Part shown: positions 9,599-18,656 of the stretch, piece by piece | Numbering within the stretch: the stretch's first letter is position 1 | Layout of the letters: each line of letters starts with the position of its first letter | Source of the DNA: Bacteroidales bacterium | GTDB lineage: Bacteria; Bacteroidota; Bacteroidia; Bacteroidales; WCHB1-69 | DNA length: 60,661 bases | NCBI GenBank assembly: GCA_023229985.1 | Contig: JALNYF010000004.1 | Span: forward strand, 1-60,661 | Direction: 5' to 3' | Made by a program: the position numbers and the translations under genes | The notes under the pieces: model-generated | Databases searched by the model: none | What the model was told of the DNA's origin: nothing | The model's input: the letters and a program-made list of their open reading frames with translations, nothing else

Positions 9599-9630
9599 CA
9601 ACTTTTCTTTGTCTTGCCAAAGAAAAGTTG
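9599..9630. repeat. Perfect 13-bp stem hairpin with TCTTGC loop
   Basis: CAACTTTTCTTTG (9599-9611) and CAAAGAAAAGTTG (9618-9630) are exact reverse complements separated by TCTTGC. It shares its loop and inner stem with the hairpin at 9483-9512. Hairpins with a GTCTTG core between T-rich and A-rich arms are, as I recall, scattered through many Bacteroidetes genomes. Confidence 0.8.
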
Positions 9631-9647
9631 CAAAAGAAATGCGCTTT

Positions 9648-9789
9648 GCCGCTACGCAAATTGTTGCTAAAAATTGAAATGTACAAGCTAAACAGCTCAA
9701 ACTTGCAACCTACGGTTGCTTCGAACAGTCGCTGTTTTGACGCTTGCACATTTCTAATTTTTTTAACGCAACGAATTTGCTAAGGCGGC
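9648..9789. repeat. 142-base imperfect palindrome with three nested stems
   Basis: The outer arms run from GCCGC at 9648 and GGCGGC ending at 9789. Aligned to its reverse complement, the left arm matches over about 50 bases with only small bulges: a CGCAAATT/AATTTGC block, a GTTGC/GCAAC block, then GAAATGTACAAGC against GCTTGCACATTTC (one mismatch). A middle stem pairs AAACAGC (9690-9696) with GCTGTTT (9731-9737). The tip pairs GCAACC (9705-9710) with GGTTGC (9714-9719) around a three-base loop. The whole could fold as one long RNA hairpin or extrude as a cruciform. Confidence 0.75.
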
Positions 9790-10128
9790 GGGATTTGTGG
9801 CTTCGGTCAGACATATTGCTTCTGCCGGACATTTCACCCACCATGGCAGTCGTGATGGCAATTTTATAAGAAATTAAAATTCTTCGGATTTCTTATTCAT
9901 TCTTCGTAAATGTAAGCCTTACAAAATATAATGTTCGCAATCTGCTCAATGCTAATCAATTTATCAATAATTTCTATTATTTACCGGACACTAATAAATA
10001 AAATCAAGTCATGATGATTGCCGCCTGCTCAACGAAGAGACTGACAGGTGCAACAAAAGCGGTCTAAAAGATGAATAGAACTATACTTTTTACAATGATT
10101 AAGCCGTACCGAATTAGGAAATCAGAAA

Positions 10129-13100
10129 TTACTGTGTCAGCATCAATCTCACTTTTATACCGGCATCAACATTCATATTATTATACTGTTGAGAAATATA
10201 GGGGCGATTAATGGTATGGTCATAATAGAGACTCAAGCCGACCATTTTACTGATTTGATAATCAGCTGCAAAATTGATCGTAATAGAGAGTGAGCCGGCA
10301 GAAATCTGGTTAATTTCCTCTGCAATTTTTCTCAAGATGGTTTGATTATCTTTCAATGCGAAGGCAAGGCTCAGGTTCAAGTCGCTGGTAATTTGGCGTT
10401 TCATACCGGAAAAGATGAATCCGATCGTAATGTCTTTGATACGATAACCGGCAGAAACTGCTAACTCGTTGGAAGTCATTTCCGTAATCTGATTATTGGA
10501 GAAGCTGAGTGATGTATTTCTATTTCGTTTATATTCCACTTTAATCATGACGCTATTTTTGAGAGTCATGTCAAACCCGATTAATGGGTTGAGTTGTTCA
10601 GAAATGGTAATCTGACCGATTTCACGTTTCGGAATGAAATTACCTAACAAGTCGCGGTCTTTGGAATTTCCGTTAGCATCTTCTTTATAAAGCAGATTCG
10701 TTGAATAATTTCCGACATTATAGGTGCATGTGTAAGAATGAACAAGTGATAAACTTTGGAAATACTTGCTAACCCCTTTAATTTTTGTAAATCCGGTATA
10801 GTTCAATCTCCAATTCGGAAGAGGAATCTTCGGGAATGGAGAGGAAACGTCCATTTTTGCACTATTTTTTCCACCGTAAGTGGATAAGAATGCGGCAGTT
10901 AGCACTTCTTGAGAGAGACCGTTATAGCCAACCGGATAGCCCGTCGTATCTATTACTCCGCCGGAATTGGGGTTCAGCGCGGAAATGCGGTTTGCCAATT
11001 CCAATCTTACGCTCTTGAAATCATTGAATAATTTATCTCCGTCCATAAAGAAAGAGCCCAAGCCGAATTGAGTAATCGAGAAGTTGCCCGTAGTCCTCGG
11101 ACTGTAGGAAGAAAAGACCCCTTGAGCGTTGGCGCGATAGTATTCCGTATAGTTAGATGATTCATTCCGGCTCGAGGTCACATCAATTCTAAATTCCTTA
11201 AACGGTTCAATGGTAGCGCGGAAATTGATGACGCGGTTATGGTTTTCTTGATATGGGAAGTTCATCAAAGTATCCGTTGATAACCATCCCTTTTCGGACG
11301 CTTGGTGGCGAATATCGGTTTGTCCACCGAAAGCAAATAAAAAGCCCGGCGACCCATTGACGAAATTAAGTCCCAATAAGTTAGGAGAATACATGTAGCC
11401 CGGCAGTGAAGTTCCATTACCTTCGCTGTAGCTCAACGAAACATTGCGGAGCAGCATCAAGAAACGGACACTCCCATCTAAGATAATCTTACCGTAATTC
11501 ACTTTAAGAGAATCTTTTCCGTCTTTCCCTTTCTTTTTTCCTTTACCTGATTCGTTTTCTTCCGGTTCATCAACACCATTTGATTTCTTTTTTTGAGAGA
11601 CTTGCTTCCCCTTGTTTGTATTACTTGACGTGCCTTGATTTACTTTTTTGAAATAAGGAACTTTATTATACAGATTGACGAAGTTCACATTGGTATTCAA
11701 CTGTATTGTATTAGAGTTAGCAATCGTATTTCCGAGATAAGCCAAAGAAAGAGAAGAAGCAGTGAAATTGTAGGTTGAACCATATCTTGCGGTTGCCGTA
11801 ATCCAGCTGAAGAGGGGTATCTTATTGATAGGAATTTGGTAAGAAGCGTCGAAGCGTTGTTGGAAAGTATTGACACGTCCGCCCTGACCAAAGCATTTCC
11901 AGATGGAATCGCGTTCGGTACGGGTATCAATTAAGCCTTGCGGTTCGTCAATACGCGCAGAAGCCAATGCAGTATATTCAAACTTCAGTCCTTGCGTCAA
12001 GTCCCATCTCAAAGCATAATTTCGAGACCAATCAAAGGACTTAACATAGCTGGTATCAATAATAACATTTCCTTTACTCTTCGGGCGATATTTGAACTCA
12101 TTAAATTCTCTTAAAACAGTGGTTCTAAAGGTAAATGTTTTAGGAAGCGGGTAGAAATTAAAGTCCCTAATTAATTGTAACCATTTCGATCTTAACCATT
12201 TTTGATTGGCTAACGGTCGAATGTTTTTCGGATTATAATTGAACGCATAGCCAATTTCGCCTTGATGTGAGAACTCGTTGTCAAATTCCACGTCCACGTT
12301 TCTGGATTTAATTTCGGAATAGGCGTATGAGAGGTCAAAGTTTTCAATGTCCCAGGGTCTGATTTTGATTGGACCATCAAAACTTCTTTCTTTGCGAACA
12401 TTCATCAAATTTACATTTTGTCTTTGTACAAAATCGGTGGTCATCTTACGAATGGAATCGCGTTCGTGACCGGTTTCGTATGTAGCTAAATCAGCTTTGA
12501 GTTTAACGTCGGGGTTCAGCGGATTATATTCCGGAACAGAAACATTTTGCGACAAATCGTAGTGAATCGGTATTTTGATATTCCATTTTTCGGGGAACAA
12601 AACTTTACCGGCTTCGATATTGGTCGCGAAATCAATGGTATAAAGGGTTTCGCTTTGGGTTTGGGTAACAGATTGGTCTAAACTCCCAAAACCGGGTGTT
12701 GAGTAAGTGCCGGACAAAGTAATATCGCCGATGTCGGCTAAATTCACACGCATTCTGCCCAATGCTGCCCAACCTTGTTTATCGTCAAAATCGCTCAATC
12801 GCAACTCATTCACCCATATTTCCGCCGATTTGCTGAGCATATCGTCGCCATCGTTCATGGATTGCTTTTTAGGATTTCTGACACCAATCATGATGGTAGC
12901 AACATCCGAAAGGTTCGGGGTACCCACAACGGTGATGGTGTATCCGTCGGCAGTTATTTTATAGGGTGTGGTCAAGCTCGGGTGGCTACCGCTCCGAACT
13001 TCAATGTTTCGCTGTTGTTTAACAGATACCAAAGAATCTAAGACAATATCCATACGGTTATTCACGGGCCAAATTGCGGTAGAATCTTTTCCACAATACC

Positions 13101-16100
13101 AAGGAGTTAATTCAATGGGAATTTCATATTCATAATAGTTGTCTGTAAAATCTGACCCTAAACGAACGAAAACGGTCATATCTCCTTTGTTGAAGTGGTC
13201 GGCGGCATTCACTTTTTCTGCGTGTACAAACATCTTAAGGTGCTTAAATTTGCGCAGATCGTATTTGGTATTTTTGTAAATGGCACGAGCATCACCATCA
13301 ACCAAATTCTGGACTTTCATCGTCAGTGCTTGTTCATTGACGTAATAAATATTGGTACTTCCAAAACCTTGTTCGCGTTCAATTCCGGGAGGAATGACAT
13401 AAGGAACGGGGGATCTGTTTCCGTTTTCTTCAAAACTCAAACTGGAAACGTTGAATGAAGTTTCTTCCCCACCCTGCGCCGGAAGATAATCGCCTTCTTC
13501 CATCAAATCCAAAGAATAACTGCGCCAATCACTTCTCACTAACTCGAAAGTAGCCAAACGACAAACAATCGGTTCCGAAAAATCTTTCATAAACAAACGC
13601 ATAAAACGAATGGAATTGAAACCGGAAATATTGCCCACTACTTTATTCGGAGACTTAATCGGTATTTTGAATTGATACCATTTTGTAACCGGTTTACTGC
13701 CATTGGGAAGCGGTTCCGGTGTTGCCTCGAACACATCATTGATATAATTCTCGCCGACAACCATTCTTTCCGGAGTTAAATGAACAACATATTGATAATA
13801 CTTTTCATCTTCACTCAATGTATTGTCATTGTTCACATCTTCCATATTAGGAATATTAGTACCGGAAGTGGGATAGTTTTCTTGACTTTGATTATCGGTG
13901 GGTGAATTTCCTTCAGGATTATTATAATATTTGTATCTGTCTAAAATTTTCACATTGCTATTATCATAATCAGTACCTCTAAAATAATGGAAATTATCGG
14001 AAGAAGGGTCACTTGCGGCTTGTTGATAAGCAAGAGAGTTCGTTCCATATTGCGCTGCGATGGCGTTGAGGTAATCGGCAAAAAAGTCCTGTTCACGTGA
14101 AGTAGGCAAACCATCAAATCCAACATCTTGATTTTCACGTGATTCCGTATTATTATCAAAAGCCGTAACAATCATTTGAATCGTAGGAACACGCCCCCAA
14201 ACGGTATATTCAACGTCTTGGTCACCGCCATCTACCGGCAAGCCGTTTTCAAAAAACTTTTTTCCATCCTTTAAGATATCTTCGGAAATATCGCCCAAAT
14301 TAAAATACAGGTCACCTCCAGTGTGATTAGGGTTATCTATGAATGGATCCATCATCCAAAATTCGATATATTCAAAATTGGCTGACTCGAAATCGGTATT
14401 ATCCATTTCCCGCATTATACCACCCCAGCGTGAACTCGGATTATTCAATTTCCCGTCACTGTTCATACCGGCAGAAAGGCCCTCTGTTCCATCAAAATCA
14501 AAGTTATAAGGTCCTTTTTCTTCAGGATAAAAAGCCAAGTTCAATACCGAAATATTGGTAGGTGTATTCGTTGCTGTTCCTTTATTGGGGAACAATTCGG
14601 TTTCATAAACTTCTCGGGCGTAAGTGGCAGATTGGTCATCATCCGTGATATTGGACGGAGTAGCACTATTATTACGGTAAAAAATAGGGTCAATAATATA
14701 CCAACATAACTTTGCGCGGTTGAAGCCATAAGCCAACTGTCGGCGGGGAGAATCGTTGGTGCTGGAAAAGGCTTCTGGAAAGAGTTGCATCTGCGATTGC
14801 GGAGTAGAAGCTAAAATCCACTTATTGATGGAACGAAGATCCACAGTCGATTTAGTAGCTTCAAAATCATCAATATAGGTAGTTCCGTCTTTCCCAATGG
14901 CGCGCGAGTGCCCGGGAATAAAATGAGCAAACTCACCCTCTAACTGCAAATTCGATTCTGCAGTCGTACTGTGAAATGTCAATAAATCAACAGCTTTTGT
15001 AATGAATGGTACTTTGGTTTTGTAATTGACGTTCATTCCCCAAATCGTATTATTGATAGGTTCATCGCCGTAATTTACTTTTTGAGTAATGGGACGTTCA
15101 TTCAAATTCAAAACAGTCGCTCCGACATTAAAATTGTCCGAAAATTTATAATCCAAATTCAAACCAAACATACGTTGGTCGTTCATTCCGAAAGAGGATT
15201 GATTCTCCAAAGAAATGTTAATGGGAGTCCCTGAGTTCAATACGCCCTGATTGATAATACTGACTGTTCCCATACTATAATTTACCGTATAGTCAATATT
15301 TTCTTTCAAGGTAATACCACCGGCAGTCACCTTAACAGAACCTTCCGGCACATTCATGGCATTTAGATAAATTTCAGAACCGTAACTGGATTTATAATTA
15401 CCTTCCAAGTAATACTTATTTTTGGACGTATATTGCTGGGCTAATGTTTTAGTGGTCGTGTACAAAGAATCGAAAGCGTATTTATCGCCGCTGGTTTGAT
15501 CGGTAAAAACTGACCGCAAATCCTTTCCAAATGGCTCAATAACAGGAAAATAAATCTTACCATTCGTCGAATTGACGGTACCGCCGCGGGTCGATGCGTT
15601 ATCTAAAAAGTCAAAAATCCCATCGGGTTGTGGATCCTGCTGTTTATTTAACCGGTCTAATCCCAATAATTTAATCAAAGGAATCCCTTTTTGCGCACCG
15701 GTATTGAAGAACCCGTTAGCGACTCCCTCTTCATCACCGGTATATAGAATATTGAGTACAAAATCTTCGCTGGCAACCTGATATGCTCCCAAGTTGTAAA
15801 CATTCTTCATCATTAAATTCCAAAGTGGTGATTTTGTATTCAGCGTTGTACTTTTTAAAAGTTTGGCTCTGATGCAATTAGGTGCACTCACCTCGTTAGA
15901 GAACTCACCTACCTGATACACTTTGTCATCACCAATGATGGTATATTGAAAAGCCACTGCCAACACTTGGTCGGCGGTCATTGCGGTATTCAAAGAGATA
16001 AAGCCGAGTTGGCTATTAAAGGTATATTCTGACGGAGAAAGCAGTCTGGCACTTTCCACTTTCTCATAATCTACACCGGAGGTAAGACCATGAACGCGTA

Positions 16101-17436
16101 AGTTGTTATTGACTCCGCCTAAATTACGATATTCGGCAGTATCGATGACTGAGGTCAGGTTATTGACTGAATCGCTTGGGTACTGCCCCCCCAGCCCTTG
16201 AAATCCGGAAAACTGTGGGTTCATTTCACCTAAATCAGTGAATGCCACAATATTACGGTTGTCGGTGGTAGCTGCACCAACAGTAGTGCGCCATACTTCT
16301 ATTTTAGTAATAACAATAGGTGAACTAACCAATGGCAAAGTAGATAAATACTGATTGTAATGATCCCGAAAGAACTGCCCAAGGAAATAGTGTCTATTCT
16401 CTTCGTATTCGTCTGCTTTGAAATAGAAATCGTTGGTTTGCGCTCCCCCACTAACTGTAATAGTTTGAGTTTCAGATTCTTGGTTTGAAGCTACAGCTGT
16501 CACCATTAATTTCCCAAATTTGAGTTGTGTTTTAACACCAAACAAACTTTGGCTACCGGTAATTAAGGTACTATTCAACGGAAGCGTAACATTACCAAAT
16601 TCAATAAGTTGCAGAATATCATCTTCTTTTCCCTCAAATTTCAGTTTCATTTCATTCTCGAAATCAAACATGGCTTTTGTGTTATAATTGAGGTTAAATT
16701 CGATTTTATCGCCAATTTTGGCTAAGACATTCATTTGAATATTTTCATCAAAATTGAATTGGGTAACTCTTCGTTGTTTAACGGGAAGTGACGGGTTATC
16801 GTTGCGGTTGTGGAGGACGCCAAAGATCAGTTCCACATTTCCGGAAGGGCGAATATCAATGGTATTGCTCCCGAAAATACTTTCAAAAACATCTCCGCCG
16901 ATATGGAGTTGCGGAATTAAGCCGCCCCCACGTCGTCCGTGAGCAGTATAACTTGCACCACGTTCGCGCCAATAATCATTCACCGATTGGCGCAAATCGT
17001 AATCGATATATTCATCAACTGACATAGAGGAAGAAGGACCGAATGGCACATTTCCGGTCATGTTTTGAAAATTGTAGGTATTTGTATTTGAATCATATAC
17101 AATGGTTGTACCTACATTTTGAGGATTATTTAAGTTGAAAGGACTATAAAATTGATTCTCATCTAACGGGTTGTTATCATAGTTGGGAATAGGAACATAC
17201 AGATCGTTACTATCGGGAGGATTAATGGGTTTTGGTGAAAATATGACCTCATCGGTTTCCGAATCAACAGCCGCCATAAGCTCCCCTACAGTGTCGTTAG
17301 CGGATTCCGCTTTGACAGGTTCGGTAACTTTATAAAAAAAATGCTGCGATGGAGGTAATGCCCAGATGAGTGAACATATAGCGAAAGCAGCAACGACGGT
17401 TATAATATATTTGTTAGCTTTATTCCCAGTTATCAC
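10129..17436 (-). CDS. sprA: SprA/Sov, outer-membrane translocon of the type IX secretion system
   Basis: The 2435-residue product is a full-length SprA (Sov in Porphyromonas), the giant single-chain beta barrel through which type IX substrates cross the outer membrane. It starts with a signal-anchor-like segment (residues 8-27). Family hallmarks include the N-terminal beta-rich repeats around residues 170-300, the stretch SRAIGKDGTTYIDDFE near residue 847, long runs of alternating strands, and a C-terminal strand pattern ending in KVRLMLTQ. A basic low-complexity loop rich in Lys, Gly and Ser lies near residues 1935-1980. The best start is GTG at 17436; no ATG near it gives a better signal sequence. 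It follows ruvA by 21 bases and probably shares its promoter. The likely cargo protein at 41634-47114 supports a working type IX system. Confidence 0.96.
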   Translation of the reverse strand: MITGNKANKYIITVVAAFAICSLIWALPPSQHFFYKVTEPVKAESANDTVGELMAAVDSETDEVIFSPKPINPPDSNDLYVPIPNYDNNPLDENQFYSPFNLNNPQNVGTTIVYDSNTNTYNFQNMTGNVPFGPSSSMSVDEYIDYDLRQSVNDYWRERGASYTAHGRRGGGLIPQLHIGGDVFESIFGSNTIDIRPSGNVELIFGVLHNRNDNPSLPVKQRRVTQFNFDENIQMNVLAKIGDKIEFNLNYNTKAMFDFENEMKLKFEGKEDDILQLIEFGNVTLPLNSTLITGSQSLFGVKTQLKFGKLMVTAVASNQESETQTITVSGGAQTNDFYFKADEYEENRHYFLGQFFRDHYNQYLSTLPLVSSPIVITKIEVWRTTVGAATTDNRNIVAFTDLGEMNPQFSGFQGLGGQYPSDSVNNLTSVIDTAEYRNLGGVNNNLRVHGLTSGVDYEKVESARLLSPSEYTFNSQLGFISLNTAMTADQVLAVAFQYTIIGDDKVYQVGEFSNEVSAPNCIRAKLLKSTTLNTKSPLWNLMMKNVYNLGAYQVASEDFVLNILYTGDEEGVANGFFNTGAQKGIPLIKLLGLDRLNKQQDPQPDGIFDFLDNASTRGGTVNSTNGKIYFPVIEPFGKDLRSVFTDQTSGDKYAFDSLYTTTKTLAQQYTSKNKYYLEGNYKSSYGSEIYLNAMNVPEGSVKVTAGGITLKENIDYTVNYSMGTVSIINQGVLNSGTPINISLENQSSFGMNDQRMFGLNLDYKFSDNFNVGATVLNLNERPITQKVNYGDEPINNTIWGMNVNYKTKVPFITKAVDLLTFHSTTAESNLQLEGEFAHFIPGHSRAIGKDGTTYIDDFEATKSTVDLRSINKWILASTPQSQMQLFPEAFSSTNDSPRRQLAYGFNRAKLCWYIIDPIFYRNNSATPSNITDDDQSATYAREVYETELFPNKGTATNTPTNISVLNLAFYPEEKGPYNFDFDGTEGLSAGMNSDGKLNNPSSRWGGIMREMDNTDFESANFEYIEFWMMDPFIDNPNHTGGDLYFNLGDISEDILKDGKKFFENGLPVDGGDQDVEYTVWGRVPTIQMIVTAFDNNTESRENQDVGFDGLPTSREQDFFADYLNAIAAQYGTNSLAYQQAASDPSSDNFHYFRGTDYDNSNVKILDRYKYYNNPEGNSPTDNQSQENYPTSGTNIPNMEDVNNDNTLSEDEKYYQYVVHLTPERMVVGENYINDVFEATPEPLPNGSKPVTKWYQFKIPIKSPNKVVGNISGFNSIRFMRLFMKDFSEPIVCRLATFELVRSDWRSYSLDLMEEGDYLPAQGGEETSFNVSSLSFEENGNRSPVPYVIPPGIEREQGFGSTNIYYVNEQALTMKVQNLVDGDARAIYKNTKYDLRKFKHLKMFVHAEKVNAADHFNKGDMTVFVRLGSDFTDNYYEYEIPIELTPWYCGKDSTAIWPVNNRMDIVLDSLVSVKQQRNIEVRSGSHPSLTTPYKITADGYTITVVGTPNLSDVATIMIGVRNPKKQSMNDGDDMLSKSAEIWVNELRLSDFDDKQGWAALGRMRVNLADIGDITLSGTYSTPGFGSLDQSVTQTQSETLYTIDFATNIEAGKVLFPEKWNIKIPIHYDLSQNVSVPEYNPLNPDVKLKADLATYETGHERDSIRKMTTDFVQRQNVNLMNVRKERSFDGPIKIRPWDIENFDLSYAYSEIKSRNVDVEFDNEFSHQGEIGYAFNYNPKNIRPLANQKWLRSKWLQLIRDFNFYPLPKTFTFRTTVLREFNEFKYRPKSKGNVIIDTSYVKSFDWSRNYALRWDLTQGLKFEYTALASARIDEPQGLIDTRTERDSIWKCFGQGGRVNTFQQRFDASYQIPINKIPLFSWITATARYGSTYNFTASSLSLAYLGNTIANSNTIQLNTNVNFVNLYNKVPYFKKVNQGTSSNTNKGKQVSQKKKSNGVDEPEENESGKGKKKGKDGKDSLKVNYGKIILDGSVRFLMLLRNVSLSYSEGNGTSLPGYMYSPNLLGLNFVNGSPGFLFAFGGQTDIRHQASEKGWLSTDTLMNFPYQENHNRVINFRATIEPFKEFRIDVTSSRNESSNYTEYYRANAQGVFSSYSPRTTGNFSITQFGLGSFFMDGDKLFNDFKSVRLELANRISALNPNSGGVIDTTGYPVGYNGLSQEVLTAAFLSTYGGKNSAKMDVSSPFPKIPLPNWRLNYTGFTKIKGVSKYFQSLSLVHSYTCTYNVGNYSTNLLYKEDANGNSKDRDLLGNFIPKREIGQITISEQLNPLIGFDMTLKNSVMIKVEYKRNRNTSLSFSNNQITEMTSNELAVSAGYRIKDITIGFIFSGMKRQITSDLNLSLAFALKDNQTILRKIAEEINQISAGSLSITINFAADYQISKMVGLSLYYDHTINRPYISQQYNNMNVDAGIKVRLMLTQ

Positions 17437-17457
17437 GTTTCAATTGTCTGTTAGTTT

Positions 17458-18048
17458 TTACAATAGTTTCAATGCTCTTTTGATTAAATCTTCAACGTTC
17501 ATAGAAGAATTTTCCTCTTTTAATATCTTATCTATCACTTTCTCCGCGGCATTTTTTTGGAATCCCAGCGAAACTAATGCAGATAACGATTCTATTTTAT
17601 TATTATTGTAAGAAATTGAAATTTTATCTTTGATTTGTATTGGAGCTTTGGCAATTTTGTCTTTTAATTCAATGATGACGCGTTGCGCTGTCTTGGCACC
17701 CACTCCTTTCACGGATTGAATCAATTGACTGTTTTCGGAACTGATGGCTTGAATGGTATCATTTACCGTCAGGGAAGAGAGAATAAGAGACGCGGTATTG
17801 GGACCGATTCCGCTTACCGAAATAAGCAGTCGGAACAAAGTACGTTCATCTTCGGTAACGAAGCCGTACAACAACTGTGCATCTTCTTTAATGACATAAT
17901 GAGTAAAAAGTTTGATGTCGGTTTCATTTTTTATCTGAGAGAAAGTATTGAGGGAAATGTGCACCAGATATCCGATACCGCCGGCAGTTTCAATTACAAC
18001 GAAAGCCGGATTTTTCTCTACCAGAACTCCTTTGATGTGTGTTATCAT
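17458..18048 (-). CDS. ruvA: Holliday junction branch migration protein RuvA
   Basis: RuvA binds four-way DNA junctions and loads the RuvB motor during recombinational repair. The 196-residue product has the three family domains: an N-terminal OB fold (MITHIKGVLVEKNP, then GGIGYLVHIS), a middle pair of helix-hairpin-helix motifs (LISVSGIGPNTASLIL near residue 75 and IQSVKGVGAKTAQRVI near residue 109), and a short C-terminal RuvB-binding domain (LSALVSLGFQKNAAEKVI). Length is normal. ruvB and ruvC are not in the window. A strong -7 element lies upstream, and sprA follows on the same strand, so both are probably transcribed together. Confidence 0.97.
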   Translation of the reverse strand: MITHIKGVLVEKNPAFVVIETAGGIGYLVHISLNTFSQIKNETDIKLFTHYVIKEDAQLLYGFVTEDERTLFRLLISVSGIGPNTASLILSSLTVNDTIQAISSENSQLIQSVKGVGAKTAQRVIIELKDKIAKAPIQIKDKISISYNNNKIESLSALVSLGFQKNAAEKVIDKILKEENSSMNVEDLIKRALKLL

Positions 18049-18074
18049 TTTATTTGCTTATGTTAATTGGGCTG

Positions 18075-18082
18075 CAAAAATA
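18075..18082 (-). promoter_or_regulatory. -7 element for ruvA-sprA
   Basis: The minus strand reads TATTTTTG followed by CAG, an exact TAnnTTTG match 27 bases before the ruvA ATG. It is arranged back to back with the promoter of the nfeD-like gene. Confidence 0.75.
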
Positions 18083-18163
18083 CACTAATTTTTGATTTCT
18101 TTTGCGATTTAAAAACCGAAAAATTTTCTTTTCAAAAAAGAAATGGCACAATAAAAAAAAATG

Positions 18164-18171
18164 TATATTTG
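18164..18171 (+). promoter_or_regulatory. -7 element for the nfeD-floA unit
   Basis: TATATTTG matches TAnnTTTG and lies 14 bases before the ATG at 18186, implying a very short leader. This supports the ATG at 18186 over the in-frame ATG at 18102, which would lie upstream of the promoter. Confidence 0.7.
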
Positions 18172-18185
18172 CCGAAATTTTTTTT

Positions 18186-18650
18186 ATGAATTGGGCAGTT
18201 GTTATTTCACTCATTGTTTTCGGATTAATTGCACTTATTTTAGAAATTTTAGTCATTCCGGGTGGAGTTGTCGGCATATTGGGACTTCTTTCGATTACCG
18301 CCGGCATCATTATATCTTATGTAACGTACGGAACAACCGCCGGCAATATTACCTTGGCGATTACACTTGTCGTCATCATTGTCTCATCGGTTGCAGCACT
18401 GCGGAGCAAGACATGGCGAAAGCTAATGCTCGACACAAAATTGGAGAGTAAGATGAATGATTTTGACGAACAGCGTATCAAAGTGGGAGCCGTCGGCACC
18501 ACACTTTCACGTTTAGCACCTTCCGGAAAAGCGATTTTTGATGGAGAAATAGTCGAAGTCACATCATCCCAAACCTTTATTAATGAAAATGAAGAAATAT
18601 TAATTATCAAAATAGACGGAAATAAAATTATAGTAAAAACAAAAAATTAA
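18186..18650 (+). CDS. NfeD-like membrane protein (short form)
   Basis: From the ATG at 18186 the product is 154 residues. It has two or three hydrophobic helices (residues 3-21, 24-44 and 51-70) followed by a soluble C-terminal beta domain (about 90-154; GAVGTTLSRLAPSGKAIFDG, IDGNKIIVK) of the OB-fold type that defines NfeD C-terminal domains. Short NfeD proteins work with flotillin-like proteins in membrane microdomains, and floA follows 6 bases later, the usual pairing. The open frame extends upstream to 18102, but that part overlaps the promoter and is basic and low in complexity, so I reject it. Confidence 0.85.
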   Translation: MNWAVVISLIVFGLIALILEILVIPGGVVGILGLLSITAGIIISYVTYGTTAGNITLAITLVVIIVSSVAALRSKTWRKLMLDTKLESKMNDFDEQRIKVGAVGTTLSRLAPSGKAIFDGEIVEVTSSQTFINENEEILIIKIDGNKIIVKTKN

Positions 18651-18656
18651 ATCATT

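Larger units (their letters stand above)
9519..9996. mobile_element. MITE-like element of about 478 bp with 18-bp inverted ends
   Basis: The left end (9519-9536) reads TATTAGTATCCGGTAAAT. The right end (9979-9996), read on the minus strand, is TATTAGTGTCCGGTAAAT, giving 17 matches of 18. If the true ends start at TTAGT, the element is flanked by TA on both sides, which would fit a TA target duplication, although the TA could equally belong to the repeat. There is no transposase frame; the interior is dominated by palindromes (9599-9630 and 9648-9789). Inverted ends, small size and lack of coding content fit a miniature inverted-repeat element or the shell of a decayed insertion sequence. I cannot name the family from sequence alone. 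Confidence 0.55.
9148..10128. other. 981-base gene-free region with repeats and hairpins
   Basis: No coding frame is convincing here. The right half is occupied by a MITE-like element (9519-9996) with large nested palindromes; a related small hairpin lies just outside its left end. The rest is plain A+T-rich DNA between the CoA-transferase promoter and the end of sprA. Smaller palindromes are also present, such as a TGTAAG/CTTACA pair near 9911. Confidence 0.75.

Noticed and set aside
9558..9749. 63-codon minus-strand frame inside the MITE-like element
   Set aside because: It is read through the palindromes and has no family resemblance or plausible start site.
18102..18185. N-terminal extension of the nfeD-like gene
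   Set aside because: The extension includes the TATATTTG promoter element and codes a basic low-complexity stretch; the ATG at 18186 starts directly at the first membrane helix.
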